From Blastobasis lacticolella (taxonomy: Eukaryota > Arthropoda > Insecta > Lepidoptera > Blastobasidae): a DNA stretch of 64,000 bases. Under the pieces are notes generated by a model. It did no database searches, was not told where the DNA came from, and saw only the letters and a program-made list of their open reading frames with translations. Shown here piece after piece: positions 46,133 to 56,514 of this stretch. The first letter of the stretch is position 1. Each line of letters opens with the position of its first letter. Both the position numbers and the translations under genes were made by a program. The stretch is taken from positions 14,731,001-14,795,000 of the forward strand of contig LR990054.1 in assembly GCA_905147135.1 (NCBI GenBank), given 5' to 3'.

Positions 46133-47391
46133 TCGTCAATAACTTCCGAGAGCAGTCCGACAAAAAATTTGGACGCCAATTTGCGAGCACAATAAAAACG
46201 AATGGTTTAAGAGCAATGCACGGGTTGACAATAAAACTTTATTGTTATTCCCAACTCAACATGTAATGAGGCTGCCTGCTCACTACAAGATTAGGAGGGA
46301 AAAGAGGGTCGGTGGAAGTCCCGTGACTTGATCCGATTCCTTGGTTTTCGAGGATACGAAAGGGACTAACATTGTAATTGAGGAGCTGCAAAACGGTATT
46401 AATATTATAACGGTAATAATTACGCATTTAGTCAAAATATTTTTTTTTCTGGAGGTTTGAGGCCCGCTGAACCTCATGAACCTCAACTCGTTTCCAATCA
46501 AAACGGCCTAAAACGGTGTTAAAATTGCACACAAAGTTCGTTATACCATTTTTGATCGAAACCATTTCAGTTTTTTACTGCACCTGTAAAATTTAATTTC
46601 ATGTAATTATGCCAACTGTATTTTGTACGCCAACTCCTCAGTTTGTGTAACGCGAATCTTCAACTCTACGAGATCACGATCACGAGATTATTCTCTGTAA
46701 CAAGGAATCACAATGGCCAATCACAAATGAAAATAATTATTGCTTAGCCCAAAATCAAACCCAAACCTTTTACGGGCGAAAGATTTCTCTTTAATGAAAA
46801 TTGCCAACGATATATTTGATGATTAAATGGAAATACGTGTCTTATTTGAACGAACCCTTCATCAGATTTTGGTAGAAGTATTAATTTATTAGTAATTTCA
46901 TTATTAATTTTATATATTTTTTGTATAAATACTTTGGCTGTACATTGTAGCTACCTTTGCTTAACCCTATTGTCAATCATATTCAAAATGCAAATTGCTC
47001 AACGCATTAAATTCATTTAAAACTGCAGCCCACTCTTCATCATTTTAACCTGCTTACCCTCTAGTCTACGACCGAAGAAAGCAGGCCTGAACAACCCTTA
47101 ACCCAATTTACAATTTAACCCTTGGACTGTAAATACATGAGGCATACTATCCTTTTGAACTAGTCTAGCTAATTTCCCTTTGGCTAAAACAGTTTTGTCC
47201 CGGGCCCTACCGACCCCTGCCAATACTTATCCATTCGTGCGTTTGGAGCTTTATGCACAATTAACTTCACATACGGTACATTGAATCACGTTCGGCCTGA
47301 TTCGATTCAAACTCGAAAGGGTGAGACTGGCATTAACGTTACTGTTTTTGCAGCAATTACGCGATGACGACTAAGTTTCACTAATTTATTA
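46133..47391. other. Intergenic stretch
   Basis: AT-rich, with no supported gene or identified repeat. Confidence 0.45.
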
Positions 47392-47620
47392 TAATCCCGG
47401 TTGTGCATTCGCGCGAAAGACATTAGGATCTGCCTTGATTTTGATCCGGGATTTGGCAGATCAGGTAATTGCAGTAGAGCGGACTGCCAACTGACCTCTG
47501 GGAACCTGATCAGATTCAGTCACCGAATATGCAGGTTTCATCATTATGTTTTATGCCGTAAGGTCATCGATTAGTATTCAACTAATGTACCCGAAAAAGT
47601 CATTGGTAGGCCACCGACGC
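47392..47620 (-). mobile_element. SINE family B, copy B9
   Basis: Diverged copy with CGGGATTTGGCAGATCAGG, GAACCTGATCAGATTCAG and TATGCAGGTTTCATC; the head is mostly lost. Confidence 0.7.
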
Positions 47621-47837
47621 TCTGTTCCACTAATTTATTGAACTTAAATATCGTTTTGGCGCACTGAAAAACAGCGCCACTGCGTCAGCCGTGGCATTAT
47701 GCTGAGTGCGGCCCATTGCACTTCTCCATGGCTAATGACAATTGGCGTATTTTTTGGTAATTGTGTTTTGTTTTTCTCTTTTTGTTATTGTCTTGTATGT
47801 TTTGTACTTTTGTTCCTTGGTTTTCCTAGGAGAGTAA

Positions 47838-47990
47838 AACATGGAGTTCTTCAAGAAAGGGGTTAAAAGGTTTTAACGGGGTCGGCAACGCGTGGGTGAT
47901 GCCCCTGGTATTGCAATCGTCCGTAGGCTGCGGTGACTGCTTACCATCAGCCAGGCCGTAAGCTTGTTTGCCACCTAGGTGGTATAAAAA
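47838..47990 (+). mobile_element. LINE family E, 3' end
   Basis: Plus-strand translation reads MEFFKKGVKRF, a stop, then RGRQRVGDAPGIAIV, followed by GTTTGCCACCTAGGTGGTAT and poly(A). Confidence 0.75.
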
Positions 47991-48158
47991 AAAAGTAAGT
48001 GCAACAAACATATTTTACTTTACTTTACTTACTTCTAATGCGCCTTTATATTTCGTAAACGGGAACCAAACTGTGTTTGAGAAGAGCGCGTCTTCCATTA
48101 TTAATGACCAATTGCGGTGGGTTCGACATCTGTACCAGTGGGTGACTTTTCGTAGGAT

Positions 48159-48307
48159 CCTATTTTTGAACCGCTCGCGTCACCGCGAGCGCTCGCCCTC
48201 TAATACCTACCATTTCTGTATCTAGCATCTTACCACGAATGTGAAACGCACGCGAAGTAGAGCACGTAAGCGTTCGCGTAGATGCGAGCGGTTCAAAAAT
48301 AGGCCCC
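48159..48307. mobile_element. 149 bp MITE with inverted ends
   Basis: CCTATTTTTGAACCGCTCGC at the left recurs inverted at the right. Internal sequence is CpG-rich. A longer relative is at 50760-50990 and half an element lies near 22975. Confidence 0.8.
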
Positions 48308-49779
48308 TGAGCTAGGTCTGCACAGTGAACCCTGCAGGACAGGGAAGGCTATGTCCAGCAGTGGTATAGAATAAGCTAATGACGATAATGCTGCTATTTT
48401 TCTATTTTTGTAACGTCTTGATAGAGTCTAGACTAGAGCAAGACTATTGTCAACGTGTACTGTATGGGTCACCTTTATTTATTTCGTTGGCTCAGCGACC
48501 CAAATTGATCTTGGCCTAGGCTCGTCATGATCAGGCACCAAACAGCAAGTTCATATCATCACATTCCCATAATTATGAATAGTCTACTAGTTTGTTATTT
48601 CCATAATTTTACACCCCAGTAACTAATTTTCTTATTATAACTTGGGAAAACTCTGTCTGTGGTTACGCCTACCCGTCTATCCGTGACGTTGTTCACACAA
48701 GTTGGATCGAAAACAACTTTGAGTTTCTCTGAAATGTAATAAGCACAGTTCTATTTACTGGTGGCCTTTAGTGACGGGAACGTTTCATATTCGGGATTGT
48801 TCGGACCAAGACTAGTGTACTGTTGTTGTTCTTCTTATAAGTGTAGGTGTTTGTTATTTTTCAGTCAATAAGGAATAAGTAAAATTTATATAATTATTAA
48901 ATACATTGTTGGTGTGGGCTCTGCACCAAGATTTACGAAAACCCATGGTGCCAATAATTATATACGTTGCCGCGGTGCCTTAAACTATTATATTGAAATA
49001 TACTAATTATACATATTATAATGTGTTGTCACATTCAGTTACTGATAAGGACAAAACATATTTGTTCTAAAAATTAGTTTATCGATCTTTATGAATAAGA
49101 CAGGCCTAGACTTAAATATAGAAAAAAAAGATGAAAATATCTCACTGAGCTTATAAACGGAGATGATGATCAAACTGTACATTTAGCAATTTCAGAGAAA
49201 ACGCCACAACGTATCATCCCAAGTTCGCACGCCGTAAAACTTAGCATTCGCAAAATATTTCTTAATCTTAACGCCTGGTCCTGGTCCTGGTCCGAAACAG
49301 CCCCTCCCTATCCTTATCGCTTCAATTGGACCGTGCTTGATTGTGTCCCAGGGCGATACCGAATGCGGTTTATTGCTTTCGACGCGTTTGCCTTGCCAGC
49401 TGCCGATTGGCGCTTACCACCTTTATGGGTCTTGAGTAAATTGAGTAGCTTTTGACGTATCTCTATTACACTGATTAAACAGTCTCTGGAGCCGTTTGGC
49501 ACCCCGTGACGGTTTAATGTTATTATCTACCTACTCTACTACTCTCTTGTGTGGGTAGAAAAACTGAAAATGTTCCAAAAAATCACCGCGCCGCGCTAGT
49601 CCCATAATATTTGTAGGTCGACAACTTAACTGGTATATCGCCTGCCGTAGGTGAGGTAGGTGGGAGGGTGATTTTTCGTTGATGCTCGCGGGGGTGCGGG
49701 GCGCAGGGCAGTGAGAAGAAAGAAAGGTGCAAAAGTTTATCTTCATATTTATTTCATGGCTCACTGTGGGCCATATAAA
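48308..49779. other. Intergenic stretch
   Basis: No gene recognised. ORFs at 49314-49502 and 49531-49992 (minus) are not protein-like; the latter is antisense to a LINE fragment. Confidence 0.5.
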
Positions 49780-50072
49780 AAAACTCACTGTCGCCAAACA
49801 AAGGGCGATAGAAAGAGTTATAATACTCGGAATGTCATTGCGCGATCGAATCAGGAATGAGGAGAAGCAATGGGACAGGAAAGTTCTCGAGTGGCGGATA
49901 TGTACCGGAAGACGCAGCGTGAGTAGGCCTCCCACTAGGTGTACCGACGATCTAGTAAAGATTGCAGGTGTAGCTGAATGCGAAACGCGCAATACCCTTT
50001 GTGAAGATCTCTGGGAGATGCCTATGCCCAGCAGTGGGCATTTTATGGCTGATATTATGATGATGGTTTAAT
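49780..50072 (+). mobile_element. RTE-type LINE C-terminal fragment
   Basis: Translation contains AKQRAIERVIILGMSLRDRI, then RPPTRCTDDLVKIAG and a TGATGATG tail. The frame stays open over about 90 codons but lacks the RT core. Confidence 0.78.
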
Positions 50073-50249
50073 ATGTATAAATGAACATCTAAGTTTAGTT
50101 TCGAGGCGAGAAGATGGGAGCGCCTCACAGCGCCCCTCCTTCCTCTCCACGGCGCACACTTTGGAAACCCCTGTGCTTATTTAATTATTTTAGCAAATAT
50201 TTTCGAGCCTCCACCTCAGTATTTATCATCGGTAAATTAACCTCGTGTG

Positions 50250-50660
50250 CGTTGTTCCGAGAGTCCGTAGCAAAATAACCAACCGCGCTTTGCGGAGTCC
50301 GCGGGCGCACTGAGAATTTGAGGTCCCTCCCTTGTACTCCCTGCCCCGCGCCCCCGCGCTCAGCCCCGAAACGTCACATGACGTCACCCATTCTGCCCCC
50401 CTCATACCGCAGGCGATACACCAGTTAAGTTGTCTTGCCTGAAACAGAGCGTCTAGTGTGTAATATAAAACATTTTATCGCACTCCATTACTGTGTATGT
50501 TTGTGCTGTTCCAGTGAATAAACTATGCTTATAAGTCAGTGTAATGTGTCAACTTACGAGATTTAATGTCGTAATCGCGGTACGTGTTAGACGCTGCGGG
50601 CTAAGTCCTGCGCAGTCGAGCGACTTTTGCCCGCGGAGAGAAATGTTCGTCGATTTTAGT
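50250..50660. promoter_or_regulatory. CpG-rich segment with a CRE site
   Basis: An island of high GC and CpG in AT-rich surroundings, containing TGACGTCA at 50379-50386. No adjacent coding exon was found on either strand. It may be an orphan promoter, a 5' UTR exon or a fragment of a GC-rich element. Confidence 0.3.
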
Positions 50661-50759
50661 ACATGTTGAGCTTTTAGGTTACTTGACCCCTCTCATCATC
50701 AAACCGTAGCAGTCCATACTTGGACAGAAGCCTCTGTCAATGAGCACCAATACCCATTA

Positions 50760-50990
50760 ACCCTATTTTTGAACGGATCGCCTCGTTCGTTCGCCGCACG
50801 GTTTAAAATTTTGAATTTTGGCATAAAAAGCAAATTTTTTTTATGCATGACGGTATATTTCCATATTTTGGAACTGTTCACTTTTAGTGTTGCTGAAAAT
50901 AAAATTAGTGTAGATGTACTTTAAAAAATATTGAAATTTTTATGTCGAAATTCAATGTTGAGGCGAACAGTTCAAAAATGAAATGGGATC
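50760..50990. mobile_element. About 230 bp MITE with inverted ends
   Basis: CCCTATTTTTGAACGGATCG at the left matches the inverted right end (GGCGAACAGTTCAAAAATG). Same family type as the element at 48159. Confidence 0.7.
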
Positions 50991-51114
50991 GCCCGCCACG
51001 TGTCAAACAGATTGTAATTTGAAAAAAAAAATAACATTTTTAATTATTACTCTTCAGCTTACTAAATCTGTTTAGTTCTCATTCAAATCTATCCTTGAGT
51101 AAAACTCCGAGCAT

Positions 51115-51400
51115 GGCGCGTGCTATCACGTTGAGTAACCTTGAACTGGTGAACCAGCCACGCTGTAAATGTCCACGTCTCGGCCCCGAAGGTCATGCCG
51201 ACAGGACGTAACGGTTAAACTTTCGTTTTCAAGCATTGTGGTATATGTGGCGAGAAGAGACGACAAAGTTATCCGTAAGCTCTCCAGACCAGCTTTGTTT
51301 GACCTAGCTGCTCTAACTATCTTCGTTTCTAAGGAGGTCAGGTTTTCTTGACTGTACACAGTTTTTGGCAATTTTTCAAAAACATTCACTGATCAGATCA
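51115..51400 (-). mobile_element. RTE-type LINE fragment
   Basis: Contains ACGTTGAGTAACCTTGAACT and ATGTCCACGTCTCGGCCCC, reverse complement of the GAETWTL-like LINE region. Confidence 0.65.
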
Positions 51401-51409
51401 GTAATGTTC

Positions 51410-51590
51410 TCAAAAAAGCTGGGCTCTGAAGTGGTAAGAATAAAAGGAGATGTATGAAAAGAGTTGTGGATATAATAATATGCGAGGCTAGGCAGTTGTG
51501 TCAGGACAGAGCAAAGTGGCGGTCCATAGTCTCTGCCTACCCCACCTGTGGGACACAGGCGTGAGCTTTATGTATGTTTGTATTTATTTC
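51410..51590 (+). repeat. LINE-derived repeat family D, copy 3
   Basis: The most complete copy: GGAGATGTATGAAAAGAGTT, GGCAGTTGTGTCAGGACAG, CTACCCCACCTGTGGGACAC. Confidence 0.72.
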
Positions 51591-54199
51591 TACGGTTGAA
51601 ATTTTGTGCTTTGCGAACAAAAGTGCCCCGTCTGTATGTTCTTTAAGTATATACTTACAACTAAGACTGCACTATGCAAGCCAAGAGCGATGAGATTATT
51701 CAATTCGCTGTTTAAACTAGGCGCTGCTAGTTGAATCTTCTTTGAGTGCTCTATTAAATGACTTGGTAGCTTTAAATCGTATTCTCCTCAAAGTAACCTA
51801 CTTTTCAATCATTAAATTAGTTATAAATTATTTATTTGAATATAAAATATTATAAAAAGGTAAAGTTTTTACACACAATACTTGAATGTGAAAAAGCTTC
51901 CTTATGTGTTCTCACAGGGCTCTGCTGTTACGTGAGTCGTTCGTTTTGACCGACGCATAGTGCGATTGTCACTCAAATATTGTCAGTTGAAGCCAAAGAA
52001 ATTGGACATAGAAGGAATCTACTCACAGCTAAAGTCACAAGCTATATTTTATTTATTTTCTAATTGTGCATATAACTTGTCCAAAAGGGACGGCTATAAG
52101 TAATCACATACCCCTCCATAACTACTGCTGTTGTCGTATTTGGTGGCCTTGGTCATCTTAATGTACTGCAATAGCTTTTTGTATGATATTGAGTCATTTA
52201 AATATAATTGTGACAGACAGACAGAGTACATTTTCTATTAGATCGAGTCTATGCTCTATGTCCAATTTATTTGGTCCGAATCGTGTGTAACGATTCTGAA
52301 CACACGTGTCAGTAACTTTATTGCTATTTCACTAAATTCAACCCTAACAATAAATAACACAAAGAAACCATCAACATGAAAAGTACAGACGAGCACCATC
52401 CATCTCGCATTGCGAACATTAGCATATTATTCGGAGCACCACGGTACAGTTGTGACCAGAATAGTAATGGTGACAGGCGAGTGAGTGACAGTAGCGCCAG
52501 TTTATTGTCGTTCGTGACCAGTTTAGCGCCTCTGTTGCTATGGCTACCGGAAAAATTATGTGTGTGTTCTGTGTCTACGAAATATAATTTTTACTTACTT
52601 GTATCTTCGCACGCGCATTTTTCGTATTAAATATTAATTGGAAATATTTACTTTACAATAAAACTCGATTACCCTTTACAAGTAAATTTCGGTTATTTTT
52701 GGAGATAAAAAGTGTTCCAAGTTACCATCTAAATTTTTGCCACATATTATAAAAATATGTTTCGCTATTTAGACGTAGAACGACAGACAGACATTAAAAT
52801 CCACTGACGGACTTGAGTCTCATTCATAAGTATTACGTTTTTTCTAGGAAACGTGTTATGCTCTTTGACTTAATCTTTGTCATCGATCTCGCAAGCACAC
52901 TGTCACTAGACCAATGCCGGTTCTGCCGAGGGTAGTTGAGAAGAGGGTAGTTGGAAATACCCGGGTTAAGACGTTAAATTGTGTACTCGTCAATTAATTT
53001 GTTTTAAAAATAGTTATAATTGTTAATAAGTTTCAACTAGCAATTAATTTGTGACAGTTTATAATAATAAATAAGTATTACGATTTCTGTGGTGCCAGTG
53101 TTCGTGGCAAATAAGTTATTACAACTACACTAAAGTTGTAACGATTGCCTTTGTTCGACCGAAATCAGAGGACTACAAAAAAGGCGAGTATAGTTTTGTT
53201 TTGATATTTTTATTAACTTCCACGCACATATTTAATTAGGCCTATCGATTTACGTTGTTAAATATTTGGAATAGGTCATTTTGTTAAGGACTTGTATAAT
53301 TTTCAAAACAGATTGCAACTATCTTTCTACACCTACGTACCTATTAAACGTATTCATTCTTGATTGATTGTTATTACTACCGGTGAGTGAGTACCTGTGC
53401 GATAGGTGCTGCACTCGTAGGTATCTAACAGATTGCAAAGCCGCGGTCGTTGACCCGGGACTGATAACAAAGAAGAGAACGCATCTTGTCGGAACATAGA
53501 TCTTATTTTATTTTTTTCCCCTTCATTCTAAGACCTCTCAACTAACTTTAACTTTAATTCATTATATAACGTCTACCTTTCCCCTGTTTAGTTTTTCCGC
53601 TGTATTTATCTTACTTTACTTTTTCTATTTTTTATGCCATTTGCGTTGTAAAGTGGGTGGGTACCTGGGTGTAGACTGATAAGTGATTCACTGATTACAG
53701 ATACTTACCTAATATTTGTAGGTATTACTAGTAGTTAGTAGAATATTGTGGTAATAGGGTCTCCTAAATTGGATTTACCCTACCTCATAAAACTACTTTT
53801 TCATTGTCTGCTTATAGATAGATATTAGATAGGACCATAAATTGGGGATGGCTCAGCTAAATTAGCAAATTGTATTGCTGTTTGTTGGCTATAGTTCGTA
53901 GGTACTAAGTCATAGATTGACCATATTAATATCAGTAACGAGCTTTGAAATAACATATAATATTTTGTTAGGTAGATAGATAGTTAACAGGCTATATTAC
54001 TGTTTGTTTGCCAGTTAGTTGGTAAATAATTACTTGACTAGAGCCTTCTCCACAACAGTGGAGGACTTTGCCATAATTATATTATATTTTGTAAAGTAGA
54101 TAGCTAGATTCGCATTATATTGTTTGTTTGCCATTTTATAGGTATTAATTGATTAATTATTAAAGGTAGCTTCGCGCATTCCTCCCTAATACCTAATAT
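51591..54199. other. Intergenic stretch before LINE2
   Basis: AT-rich with no supported gene. Near 53958-54165 two diverged copies of a TTTTGT...AGATAG...TGTTTGTTTGCCA segment lie about 120 bp apart; these could belong to the LINE2 5' region. Confidence 0.45.
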
Positions 54200-54272
54200 T
54201 CGTGTTGGAATTTCTGCTGTCTCGGTTTGTTGTCAGTTTCAGGCCGACCAGTATAGACGACTACATTCAAAT

Positions 54273-55496
54273 ATGGTGAAGACACGACGCGCTGCCTGCG
54301 AGGAGCTCGAATGCAAGCTGCAGCTAGCGCTGGACGAGCTGAAATGCTCCAAAACTCTCTGCGACCAGCTGTTGGAGGAACGCATAGACGCAGAACAAGA
54401 GATCCAAAACGTCATTGGCACTAACACTCAGCTAAAGAGTGAGCTTGCTTCTATGCATAAAGAGTGCTTGGAAGTAACCAGGGACAGAGACGAGATACGC
54501 AACGTACTAGCAGAGCAGCAGACCTGTCACAGGAACTACACATGTGCCTTGAGCAGAATCTCGGAACTTGAGCTAGCTCTGAGCGAGGCTCACAATGTCA
54601 TAACAAAATATGAGCAGCGACGGTCTTGCGACCCACAACAAATATCCCAGTGTCTGTACGATGAACTAGTAGAACCAGAATATGATCATCAAACAGTGTC
54701 TGGAAACACTTGTGACCCTTGCAATTCCTGGACCACATCCACGTCATCTTCACTTAACATAAATAGAAATAAAAAATCAAAACGAGTACCTAAATTGAAA
54801 AAATGTATGAAAAAGACATATCATAAAGTAAAGTTATCAAGGCAAAACAAAATTATTCACCACTTATCCAAAACAACGAATCAGTTACGAAATGATTTTG
54901 AAGAATGTAATTCAGAATTGGTACGTGCGCAACAAACCCATACCACGGAGACACACGAGACGTATAAAAAAATTAAAAAATTGCAAATAGACTTAAATAT
55001 AGTAAATAGAAAATATAAAATTGCACAGAGTGAAATAATGACTTGGAGAGAAGCTATCTCTGAAATGGTCAAATTGTCAAATGAAAACTCGGACATGATC
55101 GAACGTCTGATGGCTGCCAAAGAAGGGGAATGTGAGTGTGTCGCCTCGCAGCTTCAGCGCCCCGCGCCCCGGCCGCAAAACACTGTCGTCGCCCCCGAGG
55201 CGCACGCGGTTAACGTCGAGCCCGCGGTCGCCGGGTGTAATGCCGTGGCCTCCCCGGCCTTCGCGTCCACCTCTTCCACCGCGGCTCACATCGTACCTGC
55301 GGTCGTCGGGCCCCACAAAGCTTCAGCCGCCCCGGCCGTCACGGCCACATCTTATGCCGCCGCTGCGAGGAGTACGACGCGCCCTAAGTCGACGGGCGCG
55401 GTCGACGGGCCATTCAAGGCCCCAGCCGCACCAGCCGGTGCGCAATCCAATCGACGCGCTCTACGGCCCCCGCGGCCCACATCCAGCCCGCGGTAG
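54273..55496 (+). CDS. LINE2 ORF1, N-terminal part (coiled coil)
   Basis: This frame has 407 codons from ATG. Residues 1-115 and about 195-275 are charged, heptad-like coiled-coil segments with many Glu, Leu and Lys; 280-407 is Ala/Pro/Thr-rich low complexity. Non-LTR ORF1 proteins commonly trimerise through coiled coils and bind the element RNA. The frame ends at 55494-55496, but codon-like Ala/Pro sequence continues without a break in a second frame, so the stop is probably due to a frameshift rather than a natural C-terminus. Confidence 0.75.
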   Translation: MVKTRRAACEELECKLQLALDELKCSKTLCDQLLEERIDAEQEIQNVIGTNTQLKSELASMHKECLEVTRDRDEIRNVLAEQQTCHRNYTCALSRISELELALSEAHNVITKYEQRRSCDPQQISQCLYDELVEPEYDHQTVSGNTCDPCNSWTTSTSSSLNINRNKKSKRVPKLKKCMKKTYHKVKLSRQNKIIHHLSKTTNQLRNDFEECNSELVRAQQTHTTETHETYKKIKKLQIDLNIVNRKYKIAQSEIMTWREAISEMVKLSNENSDMIERLMAAKEGECECVASQLQRPAPRPQNTVVAPEAHAVNVEPAVAGCNAVASPAFASTSSTAAHIVPAVVGPHKASAAPAVTATSYAAAARSTTRPKSTGAVDGPFKAPAAPAGAQSNRRALRPPRPTSSPR

Positions 55497-56320
55497 CCAT
55501 CACCACCGAGCATGCTATCCTCGAGCCCGTACCGGCCCCGCGGGTGGCACCGCGCGCCGCGCCGAGAGCGCCGCCGCCTCGCGCCGTTCGGCCGCGCGTG
55601 GCCACCGCCTGCAGGCCCGCGCCCGATACAGCGGCGCCCGGGGCCACCTCCGTCGCCGCCGGAGTGCCCGCGGCCGCCACCGTCACGATCCCCGGCAAAC
55701 CCAGCAGGCCTGCTAGCGCGAAGCCGACGCAAACATTGCGAACTAATGTGCAGACACAGAGAACTCTAGTTTTTTCAGATCGAATAGGTAAAAATATGGG
55801 CGTGTTACTAAACGACTGTACGAATTCTAAAGTAATCAATTATTGCATGCCTGATTTGTCGTACAGCGGTATTATCCAAAAAGTCTTACAACACTCAGAA
55901 CACATAGATCAAAATGTAAATATAATAATTTTAATAAGTAATAGCCTTAAAGTACGAAAATATGATATAGTCAAGGGTTTTGAAGCGTTGCAAGGATTGT
56001 CTGCAGGAAAAATTGTATTGTGCGCATTTCCCTTCATAAAAAATGTTTATGATACTGAAAATGACCGTATTCACATGTTGAATACTTTGATGTATAATTT
56101 GACTTGCAGTCAGAAAGAAGCATTTACCTTTTTTGACTGTAATAAATTTACAGATAAAGTAGTTTTAACAGAAGATACTATGTATCTTCGACGTAGGTAC
56201 AAAGTCAAACTGGCTACAATGTTAGCGTACCATATTGATTTATTGATTTCTCCTACCGTAGGTAGATATGACCAGAGTGCCGATTTGTTAATAAACAAAA
56301 AGGGTCACTCTTTAAACTAG
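55388..56320 (+). pseudogene. LINE2 ORF1, C-terminal part in a shifted frame (esterase-like)
   Basis: This frame is open from the stop at 55385-55387 to the stop at 56318-56320. It continues the Ala/Pro-rich linker and then encodes a globular region with NYCMPDLSYSGII, NIIILISNS, KIVLCAFPFIKN and YLRRRYKVKLATML. Hydrophobic strand patterns and the final helix recall the SGNH-esterase-like domain in ORF1 of some CR1-group elements, but I do not see the catalytic GDS and DxxH motifs, so activity is doubtful. A single indel between 55388 and 55493 would join it to the upstream part. No good ATG precedes it in this frame. Confidence 0.65.
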
Positions 56321-56514
56321 TATGTAAGACAAAGGAGCCGTCCTGTATCATATCAGCAGCATATACCAGTCCACTGTTAGACTTGAACAGTAAATCTTTT
56401 GATATTGTTCAGAATATACAGGACTGCTCTGGCATAAAGTCATTAGTAAATAGTGGTAATAAGCCTTTGGATGTACGTAAAGTAAATGTTATAATAATAA
56501 ACAAAATTGTATAG
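56272..56514 (+). pseudogene. Short open frame bridging LINE2 ORF1 and ORF2
   Basis: An 80-codon frame runs across the ORF1-ORF2 junction in the third frame and ends at 56512-56514 with VNVIIINKIV. The next frame carries VNLVHQNIQGM, the expected start of an endonuclease domain, overlapping from 56481. This suggests that ORF2 originally began upstream and that a small indel near 56500 broke it. The reading is inferred from continuity only. Confidence 0.35.

Noticed and set aside
55077..55839. Gly/Arg/Ala-rich ORFs on both strands at 55-55.8 kb
   Set aside because: The GC-rich low-complexity linker of LINE2 ORF1 leaves several frames open; only the frames continuous with the coiled coil and the esterase-like region are supported.
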